A stretch of 10,980 nucleotides of DNA from Brachybacterium sp. (lineage in GTDB: Bacteria > Actinomycetota > Actinomycetes > Actinomycetales > Dermabacteraceae): the NCBI GenBank assembly GCA_027322375.1, contig DAHVRS010000521.1, positions 1-10,980 of the forward strand. Reading direction: 5' to 3'. A program made the translations under genes and the position numbers. This document shows, one piece after another, positions 5,804 through 10,980 of the stretch. Below the pieces are notes generated by a model. That model saw nothing but the letters and a program-made list of their open reading frames with translations, was not told the DNA's origin and ran no database searches. Numbering within the stretch: the stretch's first letter is position 1; each line of letters begins with the position of its first letter.

Positions 5804-6656
5804 CGCGGCCCGTCCACGGGTCGGTGGTGTGCGAGGTGGTGAGCACCTCGAGCCCGGGCAGCGCCTCGGTGAGCAGACGCGCGGCGTGCGGCAGCCAGAG
5901 CGCTTCGCTCGCGGCGTGCGGCACGTCGATCAGTGCCGGGACGCGCGCCGGATCCGCGGCGGACTCGAGGTGCTCGAGCGCGGGATGGTGGCGCAGATCC
6001 GAGGTGAGGTAGACGTCCGCGCCGGAGCCCGTCGCTGCGTCGAGGAACGAGTCGCCCGCGCCCGGGCAGACGGCGATCGTGCGCACTTCGCGGTCCGGGT
6101 CGCCGGTGTGGAGGATGCCGCGCGCGGTGGCGGGCACGAGCTGGGCGACCTGGGCGGTCAGTCGCCCCACGGTCGTCGGCTCCGGCAGCTCGCCCACCGC
6201 TCCGAGCCCAAAACGCTGCGAGCCGTGCGCGGCCTCGGCCTGGTCCTCGCCGGGCAGCAGCGGTCGCGGCGTGGTGAGTGCGAATGCCTCGATCCAGGCG
6301 CCGACGGTCCCGCGCGTGGAGCGATCCACGTTGGTGTGCCCGCACCACAGAGCCGTGCCAGCGCGCAGCAGGGCGGTGACCACGGCGCCCTTCCCGTCGT
6401 CGGCCGGCAGGAAGCTCGCCCCGCGCAGCAGCAGCGGGTGGTGGGTGATCAGCAGGCCTGCGCTGTGCTCGACCGCCTCGCGGGCGACGGCGAGGGTGGG
6501 GTCCACGGCCAGCAGCACGCGCGCCGCGGGCGCGTCCCGCTCCCCGAGGACGAGGCCGGCGCGGTCCCAGGCCTCCGCCCAGTGCAGCGGATAGGCGGCC
6601 TCGAGGACGTCGAGGACGTCACCGACGGTGGGGGCGAGCGTGTCCGGAGGGGTCAT
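5796..6656 (-). CDS. NIF3-family (YbgI-like) dinuclear metal protein
   Basis: 286-aa cytosolic member of the NIF3/YbgI family, often annotated GTP cyclohydrolase 1 type 2 homologue or Nif3-like dinuclear metal centre hexameric protein; physiological function is unsettled. Metal-site motifs are visible: GLLITHHPLLLRG (67-79) with His72-His73, GHTNVD (106-111) with Asp111, and DVPHAASE (244-251) with His247 and Glu251. Also present are WDRAGLVLG (30-38) and CPGAGDSFLDAATGSGADV (197-215). It lacks the PII-like insert of longer members. Start: ATG 6656 has GGAGGG ending 9 nt upstream. ATG 6665 would make a 4-nt ATGA overlap with sufU but would have the ribosome site with no spacer. Either way it is the third gene of the sufS-sufU operon, a context suggesting a link to Fe-S or metal homeostasis (inference). 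Confidence 0.92.
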   Translation of the reverse strand: MTPPDTLAPTVGDVLDVLEAAYPLHWAEAWDRAGLVLGERDAPAARVLLAVDPTLAVAREAVEHSAGLLITHHPLLLRGASFLPADDGKGAVVTALLRAGTALWCGHTNVDRSTRGTVGAWIEAFALTTPRPLLPGEDQAEAAHGSQRFGLGAVGELPEPTTVGRLTAQVAQLVPATARGILHTGDPDREVRTIAVCPGAGDSFLDAATGSGADVYLTSDLRHHPALEHLESAADPARVPALIDVPHAASEALWLPHAARLLTEALPGLEVLTTSHTTDPWTGRAG

Positions 6657-6661
6657 GGCGT

Positions 6662-7113
6662 TCATCCCTCCAGCGCCCGGATCTCGACGAGCGCGGCCTG
6701 GTATGCCTTCCACGGCATGAGCACGCACTTCACCCGGCCGGGGAACTTCGCCGCGCCGAGCAGCGCGATGCCGTCGCCGATCAGGTCCTCATCGCCCTCG
6801 AGCCGGCCGCGGGAGCGCATGACCTCCTCGAAGTGGGCGCGCACGGGATCCATCTCCTCGACGCTGTGCCCGATCAACAGGTCCGCCATGATCGAGGCGG
6901 AGGCGCGGCTCATCGCGCAGCCGATCGCGTCATAGGAGAGATCCTCGATCTGCTCATCGTCCGTGAGGTGCAGGCGCAGCGTGATCTCGTCCCCGCAGGT
7001 GGGGTTCACGTGGTGGACCTCGGTGTCGAAGGGGTCGCGCAGCCCGGCGTGCTGGGGCCGCTTGTCGTGCTCGATGACGAGCTCGGTGTACAGGGCGGAG
7101 AGCTGGCTGCTCA

Positions 7114-7114
<1 letters not shown>
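6662..7114 (-). CDS. sufU: SufU, sulfurtransferase/scaffold of Fe-S assembly
   Basis: 150-aa SufU. In Gram-positive bacteria this zinc protein accepts persulfide sulfur from SufS and passes it on to the SufBCD scaffold. The conserved metal/persulfide ligands are visible: Cys40 and Asp42 (NPTCGD), Cys66 (AIGCAMSRASASIM) and Cys130 (FPGRVKCVLMPW). The insertion before the third Cys is typical of SufU rather than IscU. ATG 7114 overlaps the TGA of sufS by one base (TGATG), implying translational coupling. Its own stop overlaps or lies just before the start of the NIF3-family gene. Confidence 0.96.
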
Positions 7115-8454
<1,340 letters not shown>

Positions 8455-8540
8455 TCAGTCTAGGCACTGCTCAGGTGCGCGATCCGGGCCATGAGACCCT
8501 GTGCACATCCCCGTTCCTGCCCGTTCCCGGAGGTGCCGCC

Positions 8541-8771
8541 ATCAACACGCTCATCCTGTTGGCCCTGTTCGTCGCGATCCTCGGCTCGGTGATCGTGATC
8601 ATCGGGCGGCTGCTGGTGCGGCGCCAGCGGGGCGAGGGCCCCTTCGCCCCGCAGACGCGCGAGCGGACCGAGGAAGAGCGCGCCCAGGATCGGCGCATGG
8701 CGAGGACCTGGGGCTGCCTCGCCCTCGCAGTGCCGCTCGTGCTGCTCGCGCTCTACACGGTGACCCGCTGA
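8541..8771 (+). CDS. Small two-helix membrane protein, apparent ATC start
   Basis: 76-aa protein of unknown function. Predicted topology: helix 1 at residues about 3-25 (LILLALFVAILGSVIVIIGRLL), a charged Arg/Glu/Gln-rich loop at about 26-54, helix 2 at about 56-73 (WGCLALAVPLVLLALYTV), and a short tail. No ATG, GTG or TTG lies at a sensible place. GGAGGT (8529-8534) is exactly 6 nt upstream of ATC (8541), and the next codons (AAC ACG CTC ATC) begin the hydrophobic helix, so ATC looks like the start. An in-frame GTG at 8475 would add 22 residues, including a Pro-rich stretch, with no ribosome-binding site; TTG at 8559 lies 24 nt from the GGAGGT. Helices and codon use support a real gene. Divergent from sufS, convergent with the gene ending at 8856. 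Confidence 0.65.
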   Translation: MNTLILLALFVAILGSVIVIIGRLLVRRQRGEGPFAPQTRERTEEERAQDRRMARTWGCLALAVPLVLLALYTVTR

Positions 8772-8793
8772 GCCGCTGACCCTCGCTGGGGTG

Positions 8794-8834
8794 TGCGGAC
8801 GCGGGACGAACTCTCGCCAGCGGACGCGTCCGCA
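8794..8834. terminator. Inverted repeat between convergent small membrane-protein genes
   Basis: TGCGGACGCG (8794-8803) and CGCGTCCGCA (8825-8834) are perfect 10-bp complements around a 21-nt loop. The right part is also a 14-bp palindrome, GCGGACGCGTCCGC (8820-8833), so the motif occurs three times and can fold two ways. It sits in the 84-nt gap between convergent genes, where a bidirectional terminator is expected. There is no U-run. Confidence 0.45.
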
Positions 8835-8855
8835 GGTATGGCGCGTTGAGCGGGC

Positions 8856-9083
8856 TCAGGAACGGGTCGGCTGCTTCTTTCGCGCCTCGGCATCAGCCTT
8901 GGCAGCTCCCTCGCGGAACAGTTCGACGACGGTGCGGATGATCGCCACGACGAAGCAGAGCATGAGGACGGCAGCGACCAGAGAGCCGAACGTCTGCCCC
9001 GTGAGCGCCGCTGCGATAGTGCTGAGCTGTGCCGCGATGAAGAACAGCAGGGCGATCACGAGGCTTCCTCGGAGGCCTTTCAT
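8856..9083 (-). CDS. Small two-helix membrane protein
   Basis: 75-aa protein of unknown function. ATG 9083 has GGAG 5 nt upstream (AAGGAGTTGCC then ATG). Residues about 5-27 (RGSLVIALLFFIAAQLSTIAA) and about 32-50 (FGSLVAAVLMLCFVVAII) are predicted transmembrane helices joined by a short turn. The C-terminus is charged and Lys/Arg/Ala-rich (FREGAAKADAEARKKQ), presumably cytosolic. A longer in-frame reading from 9239 exists, but its extra residues cross four 14-bp tandem repeats whose period is not a multiple of three, so that part is probably not coding. It has no family motif I recognise. Confidence 0.7.
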   Translation of the reverse strand: MKGLRGSLVIALLFFIAAQLSTIAAALTGQTFGSLVAAVLMLCFVVAIIRTVVELFREGAAKADAEARKKQPTRS

Positions 9084-9089
9084 GGCAAC

Positions 9090-9145
9090 TCCTTGTGTAT
9101 GAATCCAGGTGTGCGAAACCCTGTGTGCGAATCCGTGCGTGCGAA
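9090..9145 (-). repeat. Four 14-bp tandem repeats over a ribosome-binding site
   Basis: Reading the minus strand from 9145: TTCGCACGCACGGA, TTCGCACACAGGGT, TTCGCACACCTGGA, TTCATACACAAGGA. The units are contiguous at 9145-9132, 9131-9118, 9117-9104 and 9103-9090. The last unit supplies the AAGGA of the Shine-Dalgarno for the gene starting at 9083. A 10-bp palindrome, GGCGATCGCC (9146-9155), flanks the array upstream. Possible roles are iterated regulator sites, a structured leader, or a slippage-prone repeat. Confidence 0.75.
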
Positions 9146-9258
9146 GGCGATCGCCGATGATGACCCCGCCCGTGAAGAACAGTCGGCCTGAGACGGTCTG
9201 CGGTGAGTGACCCCCTACCGCGCATTCCGCCGTGATCACGCAGTGCTCAGGACAGACG

Positions 9259-9302
9259 AAGGCCCCCGAGGCTGCACTGATTCATGCAGTCTCAGGGGCC
9301 TT
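9259..9302 (-). terminator. Intrinsic-type terminator of tRNA-Val
   Basis: An 18-bp stem with one G-U pair and one mismatch: arms 9259-9276 (AAGGCCCCCGAGGCTGCA) and 9285-9302, with an 8-nt loop CTGATTCA. It lies 8 nt beyond the tRNA 3' end on the minus strand and is followed by a weak T-rich stretch (TTCGTCT). Confidence 0.85.
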
Positions 9303-9310
9303 TCAGCAGG

Positions 9311-9384
9311 TGGGTCGTGAGGGGCTCGAACCCCCGACCTTCTGGGTGTAAACCAGACGCTCTGACCAACTGAGCTAACGACCC
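9311..9384 (-). tRNA. tRNA-Val (anticodon UAC)
   Basis: Full cloverleaf on the minus strand. The acceptor stem GGGTCGT (9384-9378) pairs with ACGACCC (9318-9312). The D arm contains AGCTCAGTTGGTCAGAGC. The anticodon stem TCTGG/CCAGA encloses loop TTTACAC, giving anticodon TAC, which reads GUA/GUG valine codons. The T arm contains CGGGGGTTCGAGCCCC. Discriminator is A (9311), followed by CCT, so CCA is not fully encoded and must be completed after transcription. It lies 26 nt after the stop of the DUF3052 gene on the same strand. Confidence 0.97.
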
Positions 9385-9387
9385 GGA

Positions 9388-9403
9388 CCGGGGTCTCCCC
9401 CGG
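9388..9403 (-). terminator. Short hairpin between DUF3052 gene and tRNA-Val
   Basis: A perfect 6-bp stem CCGGGG/CCCCGG with a 4-nt loop fills most of the 26-nt gap between the DUF3052 stop and the tRNA 5' end. It could be a weak terminator or a processing element upstream of the RNase P cut. There is no room for a separate tRNA promoter within the gap. Confidence 0.35.
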
Positions 9404-9410
9404 CGGCGGT

Positions 9411-9830
9411 TCAGCCCGCGCGGCTGGCCAGGCGGGTGCCGTTCCAGTCCGCGGCGAGCAGGACGGTGCCCATCACGCGCAGGCCCGCAGTCTGGGCGGC
9501 CTCCTGCAGCTCGCCGGGCATGACGTGCCCGTCACGGCCGGCCTTCGGGGTGATCACCCACACGGGCGCGCCCGCGTCGATGTTGCGCAGGGTGTCGACC
9601 ATGGCGTCGGTGAGGTCACCGTCGCCCTCGCGCCACCACAGCACGACGGCGTCCACGATCTCCTGGGTGTCCTCGTCCTCGAGCTCGCCACCGATGAGGT
9701 CCTCGATCGCGTCGCGCAGGTCGAGATCGACGTCATCGTCGTAGCCGATCTCCTGGACGATCTGCCCTGAGGTGAAGTTCAGCACCTCGGACAGGGTGCT
9801 GGACGAAGGGGCGTCGGCCGACGGTGACAA
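9411..9830 (-). CDS. DUF3052 family actinobacterial protein
   Basis: 139-aa soluble acidic protein of the DUF3052 family, function unknown, conserved in Actinobacteria and often found beside aceE (from memory, M. tuberculosis Rv2239c near aceE Rv2241). Family landmarks: LNFTSGQIVQEIGYDDDVD (17-35), LRDAIEDLIGGELEDED (38-54), VVLWWREGDGDLTDAMVD (62-79), VWVITPKAGRDGHVMPGELQEAA (90-112), then DWNGTRLAS near the C-terminus. Start: TTG 9830 has AGGAG 7 nt upstream. GTG 9845 and TTG 9863 are in frame upstream but lack a ribosome site, so the N-terminus is uncertain by up to 11 residues; the conserved part starts well after any of them. It diverges from aceE and may be co-transcribed with the tRNA-Val that follows. 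Confidence 0.88.
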   Translation of the reverse strand: MSPSADAPSSSTLSEVLNFTSGQIVQEIGYDDDVDLDLRDAIEDLIGGELEDEDTQEIVDAVVLWWREGDGDLTDAMVDTLRNIDAGAPVWVITPKAGRDGHVMPGELQEAAQTAGLRVMGTVLLAADWNGTRLASRAG

Positions 9831-9911
9831 GAACAGACTCCTCACAGGATAAGGGTGGGACAAGCGCAGCGACGGGCCGCTGATGGAGCGAGACCTGCGC
9901 TGCGCGCGCCG

Positions 9912-9939
9912 ATTCTATGCCACAGCGCACGCTCGTGCA
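9912..9939 (-). promoter_or_regulatory. Candidate promoter of the DUF3052 gene (and tRNA-Val)
   Basis: The minus-strand -10 TAGAAT (9917-9912) is a very good actinobacterial match. TGCACG (9939-9934) lies 16 bp upstream as a weak -35. A near-palindrome GCACG-CT-CGTGC (9927-9938) overlaps the -35. Transcription would start near 9905, giving a leader of about 75 nt. Confidence 0.45.
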
Positions 9940-10183
9940 TGCCGCTGCGACTGATGGACAGCGCGGTGCCTCACGATGTCACTCTCCGGGCGGACGTGGG
10001 TCCCGGGAGGCGACCTCGCCGGGCCGGATGTCCCCAGAGTCACAGATGAGGAGGGAGTGTGAAGGGCATCGGCGGGTCCAGCGACGGTAGTCTGGACGGA
10101 ACCTAGGCCGAAGGAGTCGTGCCCACCGGCGATCCTCAGCTCCCAGCGGCCGGTCCATCGACTCCGGTAGAGAGAAGGACAGT
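9940..10183 (+). promoter_or_regulatory. aceE upstream region with candidate -10 and inverted repeats
   Basis: The divergent DUF3052/aceE spacer (9831-10183) is 353 nt and holds no ordinary gene. The aceE side has a -10-like TAGTCT at 10088-10093, with start predicted near 10100 and no clear -35. An inverted repeat GTCCAG-N10-CTGGAC (10076-10097) straddles this -10 and could be an operator. Further upstream is an everted TCACA-N13-TGTGA (10040-10062), which is not the CRP/GlxR orientation. Sequence from about 9940 to 10035 shows nothing I can name. Confidence 0.4.
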
Positions 10184-10187
10184 GTGA
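10119..10187 (+). CDS. Possible 22-codon leader ORF upstream of aceE
   Basis: GTG 10119 opens a 22-codon frame ([20 protein letters not shown], then Thr-Val) whose TGA (10185-10187) overlaps the aceE start (GTG 10184-10186) as GTGA, the classic translational-coupling arrangement. AAGGAG lies just upstream, but with only 2 nt of spacing. It lies fully downstream of the predicted start near 10100. No attenuation-type codon run is present. It could be chance in GC-rich sequence, so this is tentative. Confidence 0.3.
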   Translation: MPTGDPQLPAAGPSTPVERRTV

Positions 10188-10980
10188 CTTCGCACGAGAC
10201 CCCTCGTCCCATCGGCATCAACCTGCCGAGCCATGCGCAGGATCCCGACCCGGAGGAGACCCGGGAGTGGCTCGAGTCCTTCGACGGACTCGTCGAGCAC
10301 CGTGGCGCCGAGCGCGCCACCGAGGTGATGCAGAGCCTCATCCAGCACGCGCGTGACGAGGACCTGCACCTCAACGACTCGCTGACCACGGATTACGTGA
10401 ACACGATCTCCGTGGAGAAGCAGCCGGAGTACCCCGGCGACGCAGACCTCGAGAAGGAGCTGCGCAACATCAACCGCTGGAACGCGGCGATGGTCGTCCA
10501 TCGCGCCCAGCGGCCCGGCGTCTCCGTCGGCGGCCACCTCTCCTCCTACGCATCCATCGCGACGATGTACGAGGTCGGCTTCAACCACTTCTTCCGCGGC
10601 CGCAACCACCCCGGTGGCGGCGACCACGTCTTCTTCCAGGGCCACGCCTCCCCCGGCATCTACGCCCGCGCCTTCGCGATGGGTCGCCTGACCCAGGACG
10701 ACCTCGACGGCTTCCGCCAGGAGTTCTCCTCCGAGCACGGCATGCCCTCCTACCCGCACCCGCGGGCGATGCATGACTTCTGGGAGTTCCCCACCGTCTC
10801 CATGGGCATCGGCCCCGTCGCGGCGATCGAGCAGGCCTCCTTCGACCGCTACCTCCACAACCGCGGCCTGAAGGACACCAGCGACCAGCACACCTGGGCG
10901 TTCCTCGGCGACGGCGAGATGGACGAGGTCGAGTCCCGCGGCGCGCTGCACATCGCGGCCAAGGAGCATCTGGACAACCT
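10184..10980 (+). CDS. aceE: Pyruvate dehydrogenase E1, homodimeric type (3' end outside window)
   Basis: Thiamine-diphosphate E1 component (EC 1.2.4.1) of the pyruvate dehydrogenase complex, which decarboxylates pyruvate and acetylates the lipoyl group of E2. 265 codons of roughly 900 are present, up to the right edge. GTG 10184 has AAGGA 4 nt upstream. Hallmarks: [18 protein letters not shown] near residue 25, [97 protein letters not shown], and the ThDP/Mg motif beginning [12 protein letters not shown], where E. coli has DEPES; Val replaces Pro. The match to single-chain AceE of E. coli and M. tuberculosis is strong across the whole visible part. The N-terminus is shorter than in M. tuberculosis. 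DUF3052 gene divergence is the usual actinobacterial neighbourhood. Confidence 0.97.
   Translation, partial: MTSHETPRPIGINLPSHAQDPDPEETREWLESFDGLVEHRGAERATEVMQSLIQHARDEDLHLNDSLTTDYVNTISVEKQPEYPGDADLEKELRNINRWNAAMVVHRAQRPGVSVGGHLSSYASIATMYEVGFNHFFRGRNHPGGGDHVFFQGHASPGIYARAFAMGRLTQDDLDGFRQEFSSEHGMPSYPHPRAMHDFWEFPTVSMGIGPVAAIEQASFDRYLHNRGLKDTSDQHTWAFLGDGEMDEVESRGALHIAAKEHLDN

Noticed and set aside
5739..6935. 398-aa plus-strand frame opposite the NIF3-family gene and sufU
   Set aside because: Arg/Gly/Ala-rich shadow; both opposite-strand genes carry conserved metal-site motifs.
9855..10049. 64-aa plus-strand frame between the DUF3052 gene and aceE
   Set aside because: No ribosome-binding site, Arg/Pro/Ala-rich composition, and it crosses the likely DUF3052 promoter.
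10040..10062. TCACA/TGTGA pair as a CRP or GlxR site
   Set aside because: The half-sites are everted and 13 nt apart; CRP-type sites are TGTGA-N6-TCACA.
10136..10969. 277-aa minus-strand frame opposite aceE
   Set aside because: aceE has unbroken family similarity on the plus strand; the minus frame is Val/Gly/Leu-rich shadow without motifs.

Overview
The window is high-GC DNA with GTG/TTG starts, strong AGGAGG-type ribosome-binding sites and TANNNT-type -10 elements. Its gene content is typical of Actinobacteria: polyphosphate glucokinase, a MapB-type methionine aminopeptidase, a DUF3052 gene beside a homodimeric-type aceE, a small SPOR-annotated protein, and sufS-sufU. I infer a Micrococcales chromosome, possibly Brachybacterium-like (genus not proven). 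There are no phage, IS, plasmid, CRISPR or defence genes. This is mostly core, housekeeping sequence.

Layout. 1-1210 (minus): two tandem lipoprotein genes whose C-terminal domains are paralogous; the first runs off the left edge. 1393-2229 (plus): panB (pantothenate/CoA synthesis). 2279-2467 (minus): a 62-aa SPOR-annotated protein, divergent from map (2505-3395, plus). 3581-4393 (plus): ppgK, behind a palindrome-rich promoter/leader. 4482-4852 (minus): the RNase P RNA gene rnpB, facing ppgK across two strong hairpins. 4976-5776 (plus): yaaA, probably on a leaderless or nearly leaderless mRNA. 8388 down to 5796 (minus): sufS-sufU-NIF3-family operon with touching or nearly touching genes. 8541-8771 (plus) and 8856-9083 (minus): two convergent ~75-aa two-helix membrane proteins. 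The first appears to start at ATC and the second sits behind four 14-bp tandem repeats. 9311-9384 (minus): tRNA-Val(UAC) with a strong terminator. 9411-9830 (minus): DUF3052 protein. 10184 to the right edge (plus): aceE, with a short possible leader ORF in its 5' region.

How the genes connect. SufS and SufU together mobilise and transfer sulfur for Fe-S assembly. The NIF3-family metalloprotein is translated from the same message, but no sufBCD genes are present. PpgK feeds glucose-6-phosphate into glycolysis and AceE carries pyruvate onward to acetyl-CoA. PanB starts the pantothenate branch that supplies CoA. YaaA belongs to a peroxide/iron-stress family, which fits an Fe-S neighbourhood, though it lies on the opposite strand.

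I found no convincing undescribed multi-gene system. The most interesting signals are small: the apparent ATC start codon, the 14-bp tandem repeats covering a ribosome-binding site, the aceE leader ORF ending in a GTGA overlap, the palindromes around the ppgK promoter, and the paralogous acidic-linker lipoproteins.
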